A DNA stretch of 64,000 bases, from positions 1 through 64,000 of the forward strand of contig NZ_SMYL01000009.1 in assembly GCF_004358105.1 (NCBI RefSeq), given 5' to 3'. Of the stretch, positions 8,076-17,386 are shown in pieces. The stretch's first letter is position 1, and each line of letters starts with the position of its first letter. Source of the DNA: Sapientia aquatica (GTDB taxonomy: Bacteria; Pseudomonadota; Gammaproteobacteria; Burkholderiales; Burkholderiaceae_D). The notes beneath the pieces are model-generated. The model did no database searches, was not told the origin of the DNA, and saw nothing but the letters and a program-made list of their open reading frames with translations. The position numbers and the translations under genes are program-made.

Positions 8076-8906
8076 TTACCAATCACCACCGCCGCTGTCG
8101 CCACCGCCACTAGAACCGCTGTCCCATGAGGAGCTATCGTTTAGGCCGAAATCGTTACCTCCCATGTCGTTTGGTGGCACATAATCGTCGCGCGCTACTT
8201 GCGGTTGGGGTTCACTGCGACGATCACCGTCGGTGAAGTGGTGCATCAGTTCTTCACCGGCTACCAAACCAGCACCTAGGGCTGCGCCAGTGGCTAGGCT
8301 GCCCATTAAACCAGAACCGACACCGCCGCCACCCATAATTGGTGCGCCTGGATAGCCTTGTGGTTGCATCGGCATGCCAGCGCCGTAGCCGCCGCTAACA
8401 CCGTTTTGCACATAGACGGGTTGCTGATTGCGGTTGCTCATAAACTTGACCGCCAGAACGATAAATCCAACCAACGCCGCTAATACAAAGAACAAGCCCC
8501 AAGGAGTTCCGCCCGACGCGGCAGGTGCGTAATTACCTGCCGCTTGGGACTTTACCAAGCTGGGATTTTGTTTGGCTTTGGCGAGTAAGTTGCGTAGGTT
8601 TTCAACTGCTTGAGGTTTAGCAAACGGCAAACCGGGTTGCAAGCGATCTGCATTGGCTAATTCGGCTTCAGCGCTGGCGAAGCGGCCTTGCTTGGCTAGC
8701 AACTCGGCTTCCACAAAATGCGCTTTTGCGCTGTTTGGATGGTCTTCTAAGACCTTTTGCATCATGTTTTGCGCTTCGTCTAATTTGCCTGCTTTGGCTG
8801 TTTCGTAGACTTGGTCGATCGTTGGGTCTTGGGCTGCGTAGGTTGTGACGGAACACAACAAGGCCAAGGACAAGAATGTGGATTGCAACACGGATTTAAT
8901 TAACAT
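8076..8906 (-). CDS. Exported TPR protein with membrane segment and glycine-rich tail
   Basis: A 276-residue protein of unknown function. An N-terminal signal peptide (hydrophobic residues ~8-22, ending TYAAQ) is followed by a TPR-like region at ~28-90 (VYETAKAGKLDEAQ, HPNSAKAHFVEAELLAKQG). A transmembrane segment at ~134-152 (LFFVLAALVGFIVLAV) comes next. The C-terminus is rich in Gly, Gln and Pro (YGAGMPMQPQG) and ends in Ser/Gly/Asp repeats and a terminal Trp. Similar TPR proteins with glycine-rich tails are common in betaproteobacteria; they probably sit in the envelope and mediate protein contacts (inference). GAAGGAG stands eight bases before the ATG. It is a single gene, with its own terminator downstream. 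Confidence 0.75.
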   Translation of the reverse strand: MLIKSVLQSTFLSLALLCSVTTYAAQDPTIDQVYETAKAGKLDEAQNMMQKVLEDHPNSAKAHFVEAELLAKQGRFASAEAELANADRLQPGLPFAKPQAVENLRNLLAKAKQNPSLVKSQAAGNYAPAASGGTPWGLFFVLAALVGFIVLAVKFMSNRNQQPVYVQNGVSGGYGAGMPMQPQGYPGAPIMGGGGVGSGLMGSLATGAALGAGLVAGEELMHHFTDGDRRSEPQPQVARDDYVPPNDMGGNDFGLNDSSSWDSGSSGGGDSGGGDW

Positions 8907-9190
8907 TCCGCTACTCCTTCAAGGATAAAAAACAAACAAGGGACTACAAACAAGGGGCAAAATACATCAAAAGTTGCGCTGACAAAATATTTCTGTGCGT
9001 AAACTGGGGACTTTCCGCTTAAATTCAAGGTTTGATGTTTGAATTAAACGCTATGGCTCCCAACCCAAGCCACCCAATCAATTTAAAACGAATGCTGCAT
9101 TGAAACACAATTAACCGACCAATGCTGCTTCCTAGCGCACCCAATTCAAGCCTAGCTGCCGCGATGTGCTTTCACCAAAGGGCAGTCTTA

Positions 9191-10096
9191 TCATTTTTTT
9201 GTGACCGCTGTATTTAATCGCTCTTTCGCTAAACGTTCTTCCAAGCGCTCGCTCGCATTCTCGGCGTAGGCGCGGCAGGCGTTGGGATCAATGAAAGGAT
9301 TGAGCTTGGCGGTTTTTGTTGCCTGCTTCTCAAATGTATCGACCATGCCAGGATGCGGAGCGAGCAAAATATCGCAAGGTAATCCAGCGACCTTGGCAAT
9401 ACTTTCTTTAAACAGTGGCGCAACATCGGTGTGCTGCGCATCGCCTAAAAAATTAAAGCCGTCCGACGAAATTGGATTCAAGCTGTCGGCGTACACCACA
9501 TTCAAGCAACGCTCTTTTTCACATGATTTCCATGTCCATGCAGTGCTGCCCGGCGTGTGTCCGGGAGTTGTGTGCGCAGTGATGACCAGATCGCCAACGT
9601 GGAGCGATTCGCCGTCTTGCACGATTTGAACTTTATCGACCTTTGGTACATGAAACGGGTTCTTGGGATCGAACTGCGGATCATCCGCGTCAACCGTGCC
9701 AGCGATAAGCACTGCCGCACCCGAAGCGCTGGCCGCAACGGTCGCACCGCTGGCCTTCTGCAAGGCGGCGATCCCGCCAGCGTGGTCAAAGTGCGCGTGC
9801 GAGTTGACGATCAACTTAATATCTTCAACCCGAAAACCGAGAGCGCGAATGTGCGCTTGAATTAACTTCGCTGACTGGGGCAACGCACCGTCCAACAAGA
9901 TGTGACCTTGCGGGCTGGTGATGAGAATCGATGACAGTCCTTTGGGGCCGACATACCACGTGTTGCCATACACATTAAACGGCTTTTGTTGCTGATTCCA
10001 TGACGCGCAGGCACCGCAATTGATGGCCTCGGAATCCGCCAATGCATTAACTGTTATGCCACTGAGTAGGAGAAATAGTCCGAATAGTTTTTTCAT
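9191..10096 (-). CDS. Subclass B3 metallo-beta-lactamase
   Basis: A 301-residue periplasmic zinc hydrolase expected to open beta-lactam rings, including carbapenems. A signal peptide covers residues 1-20 (ends NALA). The zinc ligands are visible: NSHAHFDHAGG gives His100, His102, Asp104 and His105; TPGHTPGST gives His180; and APHPGMVD gives His248. The stretches GNTWYVG, GLSSILITSP and DGALPQSA are typical of subclass B3 enzymes such as THIN-B from Janthinobacterium, and the subclass B1/B2 cysteine ligand is absent. Chromosomal B3 genes are usual in Oxalobacteraceae, so this is probably intrinsic rather than acquired; there are no mobile-element signals around it. The substrate range cannot be told from sequence. 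A quorum-quenching lactonase is unlikely given the B3-specific pattern. Confidence 0.9.
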   Translation of the reverse strand: MKKLFGLFLLLSGITVNALADSEAINCGACASWNQQQKPFNVYGNTWYVGPKGLSSILITSPQGHILLDGALPQSAKLIQAHIRALGFRVEDIKLIVNSHAHFDHAGGIAALQKASGATVAASASGAAVLIAGTVDADDPQFDPKNPFHVPKVDKVQIVQDGESLHVGDLVITAHTTPGHTPGSTAWTWKSCEKERCLNVVYADSLNPISSDGFNFLGDAQHTDVAPLFKESIAKVAGLPCDILLAPHPGMVDTFEKQATKTAKLNPFIDPNACRAYAENASERLEERLAKERLNTAVTKK

Positions 10097-10115
10097 GCTT
10101 GCTCGCTAAAACGCT

Positions 10116-10604
10116 TTAGGCGGATTTTAATTTCTTTTGCCAAAAAATCGCTTTACCCATTTCTGGATCAAGTTCGTATCCCGCAAATCCGTTGGCTTTG
10201 TAAGCCACCAAAGCGGTATGATTTCCTTCCAATATTTCCATCGTCAGTTTGCAGCAACCAAGGCGCTCGGCGATGGATTCCAGCACTTGCAGCATTTTTC
10301 TAAACAAACCTTGGCCGCGATAATTGCTATGTACCACGACGTCGTGCAAATTAAGCAAAGGCTGACAGGCAAAGGTGGAGAAGCCTTCAAAGCTAATAAT
10401 TAATCCAGCCGGAATCTCGCCATCAAAAGCCAGCACGACGTGTGCAGTTGGTCGCTTGATTAATTCAGCGATCAAATTCGTTTTAACATGTTCCGACAAC
10501 GGACTAGCGCCACCCATCGGGTCGTTGGCGTAATGATCTAATAAGGTGATTAACGCGTCCGCATGTTTTTGCGCCGACAGATCGGCTTCAATAATAGTCA
10601 ACAT
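10116..10604 (-). CDS. GNAT family N-acetyltransferase
   Basis: A 162-residue acetyl-CoA-dependent acetyltransferase of unknown substrate. The acetyl-CoA binding motif is YRGQGLFRKML (residues ~94-104), preceded by the beta strand LHDVVVHSNY. The C-terminal KANGFAGYELDPEMGKAIFWQKKL matches the GNAT beta6/beta7 region. The ATG begins immediately after the TAA of the upstream acetyltransferase, so the two form an operon and may act on related substrates. There is no evidence for an aminoglycoside-specific subfamily. Confidence 0.8.
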   Translation of the reverse strand: MLTIIEADLSAQKHADALITLLDHYANDPMGGASPLSEHVKTNLIAELIKRPTAHVVLAFDGEIPAGLIISFEGFSTFACQPLLNLHDVVVHSNYRGQGLFRKMLQVLESIAERLGCCKLTMEILEGNHTALVAYKANGFAGYELDPEMGKAIFWQKKLKSA

Positions 10605-11078
10605 TTATTTTTCTATTCCTAAGTTGTAGGTGTAAAACACGTCGTCGCGTTCATAACCTAAAGATTCATACAAAGCCTGTGCCGTGTAATTGTTTTTAGC
10701 CGTGCTTAAATCCAATCGCGCTTTGCCGCTTGATTTAGCATAGTCCTGCGCCGCTAACATCAGCCTTCTGGCAACGCCACGTCCGCGTGCCGAAGGAGCG
10801 ACGAACAAATCATATAAGACCGCAATTGGCTTGGCTTCAACCGAGCAAAATGTGGGATAGAGTTGGCAAAAACCATCTAATTTATGACCCGGATGGGCTT
10901 CTGGATTGTCCGCCACCAAAATGACCGATTCCGCATGTTGCATGCGCTCACGCAAAAAATTTTCCGCCACCGCGCGGTCCGATGGCTGCTCATAAAAAAT
11001 GCGGTAGGCGTTAAATAAGCTGGCTAATTCAGCCAGGTCATGCTCTTGGGCGAAACGGATAGTAGTATTTGTTGGCAT
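10605..11078 (-). CDS. GNAT family N-acetyltransferase
   Basis: A 157-residue acetyltransferase. The acetyl-CoA motif is APSARGRGVARRLM (residues ~92-105), followed by STAKNNYTAQALYESLGY, the usual motif B of GNATs. A strong Shine-Dalgarno, GGGGGAGG, stands before the ATG. It abuts the next acetyltransferase with no intergenic base. The substrate is unknown. Confidence 0.82.
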   Translation of the reverse strand: MPTNTTIRFAQEHDLAELASLFNAYRIFYEQPSDRAVAENFLRERMQHAESVILVADNPEAHPGHKLDGFCQLYPTFCSVEAKPIAVLYDLFVAPSARGRGVARRLMLAAQDYAKSSGKARLDLSTAKNNYTAQALYESLGYERDDVFYTYNLGIEK

Positions 11079-11103
11079 CTTTGCCTCCCCCTTAAATTCA
11101 TTA

Positions 11104-12195
11104 TTATTGTGCGGGCTGGGCCGCTGGAATTTGCCAACAAGCGGCCATCCATGATAATTGCTTTCTTAAGCTCTGCGCCAATGGTTGATAACGCGCATCT
11201 AGCGTGCTCGCTAACCAAAACAACTGGTCGCTCGATTTAGGTTCCCACTGTCCGGTAAAGCCGGGCACACCAGCATCGCGTCGTTGCAAATCAAATTTGA
11301 CGGTGGTGTTGACGTATTCTTGATGCGTTTTTTCTCCGCTTGCATACGGCACTAACCAGTCAATCGCCACCGTCAAAGTCACGCCATTATCAGCGCGCAA
11401 AGTGAGCCAATCTTGCCCCATTGTGTTGGCGGCCATCGCAGCGCGAACTAGCGGTTCTAAGTTATACACCACGTAATGCAGGGCATCGCGCTCTTCAAAA
11501 TCAATGCTGGTTCCGTCGGGGTGCAGATTTTGATTTAACTGTTTTATAAATTGCCAACGTGCCGCATCCAATAAGCGCTGGTCACCTAACGCTGCTGCCG
11601 ACATCGTTGCGATTTTGATGCGGTGGCTTTGCCAATTATTGATCCAGGTGTTTTTCCCGGGCTTGGAATAATGCTGCATTTGATCTAAATAGCCGGTGGC
11701 AAAACGGTGCAACAAAGCAGCGACTTTGTCGCGCGTGGCTTGCGGTAAATCAGCTTGGATCAACGCGAAAGCGTCAATGATGGTGTCAAAATCGGTTTCA
11801 TCAATTGGGTTAAAACTCGGTTGATAAATCGTCGCCCAAGCATCCAATATTGGAGCTAATTGGTTCAAGACACGTTGATCTTTGTTAGCGCGCCAAAGCA
11901 AGGCCAAATTACGAATTAACGGAAAGTCTTTTTTAGCCTCAATACTTTGGTCCCAAATTCCTTGGTGCGGCAAGGTGCCCTCGGTGTGAAGGCGAGCGAT
12001 CGCGCGTGGTTGCGATGTTTCTGCCAAACGCTTATCGACGTCGCGCTGCAACGCTTGAATCGCCGCAGTTGGCGCTGGGTCCGCATTACACCACGATGCC
12101 GCCTGCGCGCTGTAAATCACACCAATCATAAGCAGAATAAACAAGCTACTTTTGCGTAGAGCAAAACTACCTTGCAGAGAAAAATAGGCTTGCAT
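11104..12195 (-). CDS. Alginate-lyase-fold exported protein (polysaccharide lyase family 5-like)
   Basis: A 363-residue protein with an N-terminal signal peptide (hydrophobic residues ~17-31, ending QAASW). An all-alpha toroid follows. The motif TWINNWQSHR (near residue 186) corresponds to the NNW..HR catalytic region of PF05426 alginate lyases (AlgL-like), which cleave mannuronate-containing polymers in the periplasm. The stretch DGTSIDFEERDALHYVVYNLEPL is also typical. No alginate biosynthesis genes are adjacent, so the real substrate could be another uronate polymer. The gene lies 25 bp upstream of the acetyltransferase pair and could share its transcript. Confidence 0.75.
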   Translation of the reverse strand: MQAYFSLQGSFALRKSSLFILLMIGVIYSAQAASWCNADPAPTAAIQALQRDVDKRLAETSQPRAIARLHTEGTLPHQGIWDQSIEAKKDFPLIRNLALLWRANKDQRVLNQLAPILDAWATIYQPSFNPIDETDFDTIIDAFALIQADLPQATRDKVAALLHRFATGYLDQMQHYSKPGKNTWINNWQSHRIKIATMSAAALGDQRLLDAARWQFIKQLNQNLHPDGTSIDFEERDALHYVVYNLEPLVRAAMAANTMGQDWLTLRADNGVTLTVAIDWLVPYASGEKTHQEYVNTTVKFDLQRRDAGVPGFTGQWEPKSSDQLFWLASTLDARYQPLAQSLRKQLSWMAACWQIPAAQPAQ

Positions 12196-12212
12196 AATTA
12201 GCGCAGCTCCAA

Positions 12213-12935
12213 TTATTCACCCAAATATGCCGCTTGGACTTTGGGGTCAGTTAGCATCGATTGGGCGTCGCCGCTGATAGTGATCAAACCCGATTCCATC
12301 ACATAACCGCGATTTGCTGCTTGCAATGCTAATTTGGCGTTTTGCTCAACCAATAAAATCGGTACGCCTTGCTTAGACACATCACGAATCACCTCAAAAA
12401 TCTTTTCCACCATAATCGGTGACAAGCCCATCGAAGGTTCATCCAACAACAATAACTTGGGATGACTCATCAACGCGCGCGCCATGGCCAGCATCTGCTG
12501 CTCGCCGCCGGATAAGGTACCTGCCAATTGCGCAGCGCGTTCTTTTAGGCGCGGGAAAACGCTAAACCATTTTTCAATATCGGCCTCTATGTCGGCTTTA
12601 TCGTTGCGGATAAACGCGCCCATCATTAAGTTTTCATGGATGCTCATGCGGGTAAATACGCCCCGCCCTTCGGGCACCATCGCCAAGCCTTGGTGAATTA
12701 ATTGATGCGCTGGCACGCCAGCGAGCGTTTTATCGAAGTACTCAATACGACCTTCCATTTTTCCCGAAGGCAGCGTTCCGGTGATCGCTTTTAAAGTCGT
12801 GGTTTTACCCGCGCCATTGGCGCCAATCAAGGTGATCAATTCGCCTTGATTAACTTCCAGATCAATTCCTTTGACGGCTTTGATTCCGCCATACGCCACT
12901 TTAAGGCCGCTAATTTTTAATACTGACTGACTCAT
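12213..12935 (-). CDS. livF: Branched-chain amino acid ABC transporter ATPase LivF
   Basis: A 240-residue ABC ATPase. Walker A is GANGAGKTT near residue 38, the signature is LSGGEQQ near 142, and Walker B is LLLLDEPSMGL. The sequence DEPSMGLSPIMVEKIF and the short length are characteristic of LivF rather than LivG. It powers high-affinity uptake of leucine/isoleucine/valine-type substrates with LivG, LivH and LivM. Its ATG overlaps the livG stop by one base (TAATG). Confidence 0.92.
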   Translation of the reverse strand: MSQSVLKISGLKVAYGGIKAVKGIDLEVNQGELITLIGANGAGKTTTLKAITGTLPSGKMEGRIEYFDKTLAGVPAHQLIHQGLAMVPEGRGVFTRMSIHENLMMGAFIRNDKADIEADIEKWFSVFPRLKERAAQLAGTLSGGEQQMLAMARALMSHPKLLLLDEPSMGLSPIMVEKIFEVIRDVSKQGVPILLVEQNAKLALQAANRGYVMESGLITISGDAQSMLTDPKVQAAYLGE

Positions 12936-13705
12936 TAATGAGCACCTCCTAAATAGGCCTCAATGACGGCGGGATTTTTTTGTATTTCAGCAGGCAGACC
13001 TTCGGCAATTGGTTTGCCGTAATCGAGCACCGTTAAGCGGTCGCACAAACCCATCATTAATTTGACGTCATGTTCGATCAGTAAAATGGTTTTACCTTCG
13101 GCTTGGATTTTGACTAGTAATTCACGCAGGGCTAATTTCTCGGTGGCGTTCATTCCGGCAGCCGGTTCATCCAACGCCAATAATTGCGGATCGGTTGCTA
13201 AAGCGCGGGCAATTTCCAAGCGCCGCTGATCGCCGTAGGATAAAAATTTAGACGTGCGTCCAGCAAATTGGCCGATGCCGACAAAATCCAATAACTCTTG
13301 CGCACGCTGACGAATTTCTTGCTCTTCACGACGCGCAGCCGGATGTCGGAAAATCGCGCCGAATACACCTTGGCGCGTGCGCACATGGCGACCGACCATG
13401 ACGTTTTCTAGTGCCGTCATTTCGCCAAACAAGCGAATGTTTTGAAAAGTACGCGCAATCCCGACTTTAGCCACTTCATGCGGAGCGGAAGGCGAATAGG
13501 CTTTGCCCGCCAATTCAAACTTACCAGAATCAGGTTGATACAAGCCGGTAATGACATTAAACAAGGTGGTCTTGCCCGCACCGTTCGGCCCGATTAAGCC
13601 GTAAATATCGCCTTGTTTAATTTGAATACTGACGTTTGATAAGGCTTGCAAACCGCCAAAACTTTTGTTGACGTCTTCGATGTTCAACATAATTTGTGCA
13701 CTCAT
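12935..13705 (-). CDS. livG: Branched-chain amino acid ABC transporter ATPase LivG
   Basis: A 256-residue ABC ATPase. Walker A is GPNGAGKTT, the signature region is LSYGDQRRLEIARAL, Walker B is LLALDEPAAGMN, and the switch His is in LLIEHDVKLMM. The ARTFQNIRLF stretch is typical of LivG. The frame is open further upstream, but the start at MSAQIML has AAGGAG just before it, so 13705 is chosen. Part of the livHMGF operon. Confidence 0.92.
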   Translation of the reverse strand: MSAQIMLNIEDVNKSFGGLQALSNVSIQIKQGDIYGLIGPNGAGKTTLFNVITGLYQPDSGKFELAGKAYSPSAPHEVAKVGIARTFQNIRLFGEMTALENVMVGRHVRTRQGVFGAIFRHPAARREEQEIRQRAQELLDFVGIGQFAGRTSKFLSYGDQRRLEIARALATDPQLLALDEPAAGMNATEKLALRELLVKIQAEGKTILLIEHDVKLMMGLCDRLTVLDYGKPIAEGLPAEIQKNPAVIEAYLGGAH

Positions 13706-13718
13706 GTTGTTGGGCTCC

Positions 13719-14933
13719 TTAGGCTGTTGCGCTGGTTTGGTCAGACTTAAGCGCTGGCGCTTCCTCAGCATCCATTCGGTCTTCGTGCTTGGGCGCAGGC
13801 CACAAACCAGAAGGACGATTGAGCATAATCAACACCATCGCTAAACCGTATAACAACTGACGCAATACCTCGGCTTCGACCAGCACTTTGCCAAATAAAG
13901 TCATTTGAATTGGCTCCACCACATGACGCAATACTTCTGGCAGCGCAGCTAAGAGCGCGCCACCTAAAATGACGCCGGGAATATGACCGATCCCGCCTAA
14001 AACCACCATCGCCAAGACCGCGATCGATTCTTCTAAAGAAAACGATTCAGGTGACACAAAACCTTGAAACGCGGCGAACATGGCGCCAGCAACTCCGGCA
14101 AACGACGCGCCCATGGAGAAAGCCAATAATTTCACATTGCGCGTGTTAATCCCCATCGCCTTGGCCGCCACTTCATCTTCACGAATCGCCACCCAAGCGC
14201 GACCCAAGCGCGAATGCTGCAAGCGCGCCGTGACAAAAACAATCACCACGCACAACATCAGGAACAGGAAATAGTAAGCGTTGACCGAAGGCATAGAAAA
14301 ATTACCGATAAACACCGTCGCTCGGGAGCCTTCTTCACCAGCTAAAGACAAGCCAAAAACGCGGATCGGATCGATCATATTAATGCCTTGTGGACCATTG
14401 GTGATATTGACTGGTGCATTCAAATTATTCATAAAAATTCGAATAATTTCACCGAAACCTAAGGTCACAATAGCCAGATAATCGCCGCGCAATTTCAAGG
14501 TTGGCGCACCCAATAACGCACCGAACAAACCAGCCAATGCGGCACCGAGCGGCACGATTACCCAAACCGACAAATGAATCCCGTTTTGGACAATTTCTGG
14601 CCCGCAAACACGAACCAAAAATTCGCCTACGTCAGGGTAGGTATTGATAAACGATTCCAACACAGCAGCAAATTGAGGCGACGCCAGCAAGGCGGTCATG
14701 TATGCACCAACTGCATAGAACGCGATGTAGCCCAAATCCAGCAAGCCGGCAAAACCGACCACAATGTTTAAGCCCAAAGCCAGCATGATGTAGAGCAGCG
14801 CCATATCGACAATCCGCACCCACGAATTGCCAAAATTAGCCGCGACAAATGGGAAGACCAACAACGCAACGGCGAACAGCACATAACTGGACAAGGCGCG
14901 GGTTGGATTTTTTTTCATATCAAATAGCGACAT
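13719..14933 (-). CDS. livM: Branched-chain amino acid ABC transporter permease LivM
   Basis: A 404-residue inner-membrane permease with about eight to ten hydrophobic segments. Family marks include LGLNIVVGFAGLLDLGYIAFYAVGAY near the N-terminus, the cytoplasmic loop REDEVAAKAMGIN for ATPase contact, and VVLGGIGHIPGVILGGALL. The start at MSLFDMKK is chosen because AAGGAGG precedes it and it leaves a 10-bp gap to livH; a longer frame to 14969 would overlap livH. The C-terminus has a short charged tail. Confidence 0.92.
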   Translation of the reverse strand: MSLFDMKKNPTRALSSYVLFAVALLVFPFVAANFGNSWVRIVDMALLYIMLALGLNIVVGFAGLLDLGYIAFYAVGAYMTALLASPQFAAVLESFINTYPDVGEFLVRVCGPEIVQNGIHLSVWVIVPLGAALAGLFGALLGAPTLKLRGDYLAIVTLGFGEIIRIFMNNLNAPVNITNGPQGINMIDPIRVFGLSLAGEEGSRATVFIGNFSMPSVNAYYFLFLMLCVVIVFVTARLQHSRLGRAWVAIREDEVAAKAMGINTRNVKLLAFSMGASFAGVAGAMFAAFQGFVSPESFSLEESIAVLAMVVLGGIGHIPGVILGGALLAALPEVLRHVVEPIQMTLFGKVLVEAEVLRQLLYGLAMVLIMLNRPSGLWPAPKHEDRMDAEEAPALKSDQTSATA

Positions 14934-14943
14934 GCAAGCCTCC

Positions 14944-15873
14944 TTAAGCGCGGTCCGCAACACGTTCACCCATGATGCCGGAGGGACGCACTGTCAGAAC
15001 AATAATCAATACCACGAAGGCGAAAATATCTTGGTAATTACTACCCAACATGCCGCCCGTCAGGTCGCCGATATAGCCCGCGCCGAAGCTCTCGATCAAT
15101 CCCAAGATAATCCCACCGGCCATCGCACCGTAAATGTTACCGATACCGCCTAACACCGCAGCACAAAAGGCTTTTAAGCCAGGCATAAATCCCATCGAGA
15201 ATTGCGCGGAGGAGTAATTCGCGCCCCACATTACGCCAGCTATTGCCGCCAGCAATGCGCCGATGGCAAACGTCGCGACGATGACTTTATTGGTGTCCAC
15301 GCCCATCAAGCCAGCAACGCGCGGATTCTCAGCAGTGGCACGCATGGCGCGACCGAGTTTGGTTTTTTCGACCAATAAAACCAAACCAAACATGGCGGCG
15401 GTAGCCATGACTAATAGCATTGCTTGGGTAGGAGAAATCACCGCACCACCAATCTCGATTGGGTCAGACGAGAGCACTTGCGGGAATGAAATCGGGCTGC
15501 GACCCCAGATCATCATGGCGAACGTTTTTAATAAAATGGACACGCCAATCGCGGTAATCAACGGTGCCAAGCGCGGTGCATTCCGCAGGCGGCGATACGC
15601 GACGCGCTCAATAATCACATTGACCAATATACAAACCGGAATCGCACCAACAATGGCAATGAGCAGTTTGACGATACCGGGTAAATCGGGCGCGAAGGTG
15701 TTGAGCAAATTAATGATCGTCAGCCCGACCATCGCACCGATCATCAACACATCACCGTGCGCGAAGTTAATCAAATTCAGCACGCCATAAACCATCGTGT
15801 AACCGAGCGCGATCAGTGCATAGACGCTGCCCAAGACCAAGCTATTGATGATTTGCTGGATAAAAGTATCCAT
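14944..15873 (-). CDS. livH: Branched-chain amino acid ABC transporter permease LivH
   Basis: A 309-residue inner-membrane permease and first gene of livHMGF. Starts MDTFIQQIINSLVLGSVYALIA, with LINFAHGDVLMIGAMVG and the ATPase-contact loop MRATAENPRVAGLMGV, all typical of LivH. The periplasmic binding protein (LivJ/LivK) that would give specificity is not encoded in the window, so the substrate may be amino acids, amides or short-chain compounds. The leader upstream contains a hairpin (see 15918-15951). Confidence 0.92.
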   Translation of the reverse strand: MDTFIQQIINSLVLGSVYALIALGYTMVYGVLNLINFAHGDVLMIGAMVGLTIINLLNTFAPDLPGIVKLLIAIVGAIPVCILVNVIIERVAYRRLRNAPRLAPLITAIGVSILLKTFAMMIWGRSPISFPQVLSSDPIEIGGAVISPTQAMLLVMATAAMFGLVLLVEKTKLGRAMRATAENPRVAGLMGVDTNKVIVATFAIGALLAAIAGVMWGANYSSAQFSMGFMPGLKAFCAAVLGGIGNIYGAMAGGIILGLIESFGAGYIGDLTGGMLGSNYQDIFAFVVLIIVLTVRPSGIMGERVADRA

Positions 15874-15917
15874 ATTGTCTCTTCTCTCTTCTGGTTAACT
15901 AATCAGGTAAAGCCCAT

Positions 15918-15951
15918 ATTAAAACGGCACTCATTTTTCAATGGAGTGCCG
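15918..15951 (-). terminator. Hairpin with U-tract in the livH leader (attenuator or terminator)
   Basis: On the minus strand, stem CGGCACTC / GAGTGCCG with an 11-base loop is followed by TTTTAAT. It lies about 45 to 80 bases before the livH start, so it could end transcription arriving from ispH or act as an attenuator for the transporter operon. No leader peptide is evident. Confidence 0.45.
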
Positions 15952-16421
15952 ATTCAGTGGCAATACGTTGTCGTGCTTAATGGAATCTTCAATGGCAAGT
16001 TAGTTCGTTATGGTGAGTGATTATACGGTGAATCCGTGCAGCAACAAATGGAATCACGCACCAATTTCGCTCGGCAAAATGCGCTTTGCCTGCGACGTTA
16101 GCGAGGTAAGCAAAAATTATTCCCATTGAGCAGAGCTAACACCATCGGACGCGGTTTGAACTTGCTTGCGGTGACTGAATTGAGCTTAGTTGATTGAGCT
16201 TAGTTGATTGAATTCGAGCAGAAAGGACGAAGCGAAGCGCGAAGTGATGCGAAGGCCAGAACTACATCCGACCAGAGAGCGGTTTATGCTAAAGAAGCGG
16301 CCTGTCAATGGCAGGAATTCGGTTCAAGCGTGGCACGGTGGCCGTTCTGCGTCGAACCACCAAGGCGCCCACGAAGGACGCCCCCAGCGGTAATCAGGCA
16401 AACTGGGTTGAGAAAAACTGT
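15952..16421. other. Intergenic stretch between livH and ispH
   Basis: No convincing gene. Open frames here lack family resemblance and sensible starts. Contains the 14-bp tandem repeat at 16180 and a GCGAAG-rich patch at about 16228-16256. The liv promoter should lie in the left part, but no clear -35/-10 pair was found. Confidence 0.5.
16180..16211. repeat. 14-bp tandem repeat, 2.3 copies
   Basis: TTGAGCTTAGTTGA occurs at 16180-16193 and 16194-16207, followed by a partial third copy (TTGA). No known function; a binding site or slippage product is possible. Confidence 0.8.
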
Positions 16422-17351
16422 TTACAGCCCTTTAGGCAATGGAAAAGCGACGTGTTCTTCCACGCCATCCAACACGCGCACGCTTTTCGCGCCCAAGGTT
16501 TTGAGCGCATCAATAACTTCTTGCACCAAGACTTCCGGCGCTGATGCGCCAGCGGTGACACCGATGCGCTGGCAATCTTTAAGCCAATTAGGATCAATTT
16601 GTTTGGCGTTATCGACCATGTAGGCCGCCGTACCTTTTTTCTCGGCTACTTCGCGCAAGCGGTTGGAATTGGAACTGTTCGGGCTTCCCACAACAATTAC
16701 GGCATCGACTTGCGGGGCCATGAATTTGACCGCTTCTTGACGATTGGTGGTGGCGTAGCAAATATCGGTTTTTTTCGGTTCCGCAATCGATGGAAACTTG
16801 CGCTTTAACGCGGCGATGATATCGGCGGTATCGTCCACCGACAACGTTGTTTGCGATACGTAGGCCAACATCTCGGGCGATTTAACTGCTAACTTTTCTA
16901 CGTCTTCCGCGGTTTCGACCAGATACATGCCTTCGTCGGCTTGCCCCATCGTACCTTCGACTTCGGGATGACCTTCGTGCCCAATCATGATAATTTCACG
17001 CCCTTCGCGGCGCATTTTGGTGACTTCTACATGGACTTTGGTCACTAACGGGCAGGTCGCATCGAAAATGGTTAAACCACGCTCGGCTGCCTCTTTGCGT
17101 ACTTCCAAGGACACGCCATGCGCTGAAAAAATCACGGTATTTCCAGCCGGAACGTCGGCCAATTCTTCAATAAACACCGCGCCCTTATTGCGTAAATCAC
17201 TGACCACATACGCGTTATGCACGATTTCATGGCGCACATAAATTGGCGCACCAAATTGCTTTAAAGCGCGTTCAACGATTTCAATTGCGCGGTCAACGCC
17301 GGCGCAAAAACCGCGCGGCTGGGCTAATAAAATTTCTTTATCCATGTTCAT
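16422..17351 (-). CDS. ispH: 4-hydroxy-3-methylbut-2-enyl diphosphate reductase IspH
   Basis: A 309-residue [4Fe-4S] enzyme for the last step of the MEP isoprenoid pathway, making IPP and DMAPP. The cluster cysteines are visible in [22 protein letters not shown] and [11 protein letters not shown]; the family motif [10 protein letters not shown] and the catalytic region [14 protein letters not shown] are also present. Length is standard. The start is either 17351 or the ATG six bases later (MDKEILL); neither has a strong Shine-Dalgarno. It lies downstream of the FKBP isomerase gene, the same order (fkpB-ispH) as in many proteobacteria. Confidence 0.95.
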   Translation of the reverse strand: MNMDKEILLAQPRGFCAGVDRAIEIVERALKQFGAPIYVRHEIVHNAYVVSDLRNKGAVFIEELADVPAGNTVIFSAHGVSLEVRKEAAERGLTIFDATCPLVTKVHVEVTKMRREGREIIMIGHEGHPEVEGTMGQADEGMYLVETAEDVEKLAVKSPEMLAYVSQTTLSVDDTADIIAALKRKFPSIAEPKKTDICYATTNRQEAVKFMAPQVDAVIVVGSPNSSNSNRLREVAEKKGTAAYMVDNAKQIDPNWLKDCQRIGVTAGASAPEVLVQEVIDALKTLGAKSVRVLDGVEEHVAFPLPKGL

Positions 17352-17386
17352 TATTGAAGAGTAAAAACGTAAGGAATAACGCAGGG

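Noticed and set aside
16204-16623. Plus-strand frames upstream of and inside ispH
   Set aside because: Low-complexity, Arg/Pro-rich translations with no family match; the right part is the antisense of ispH.
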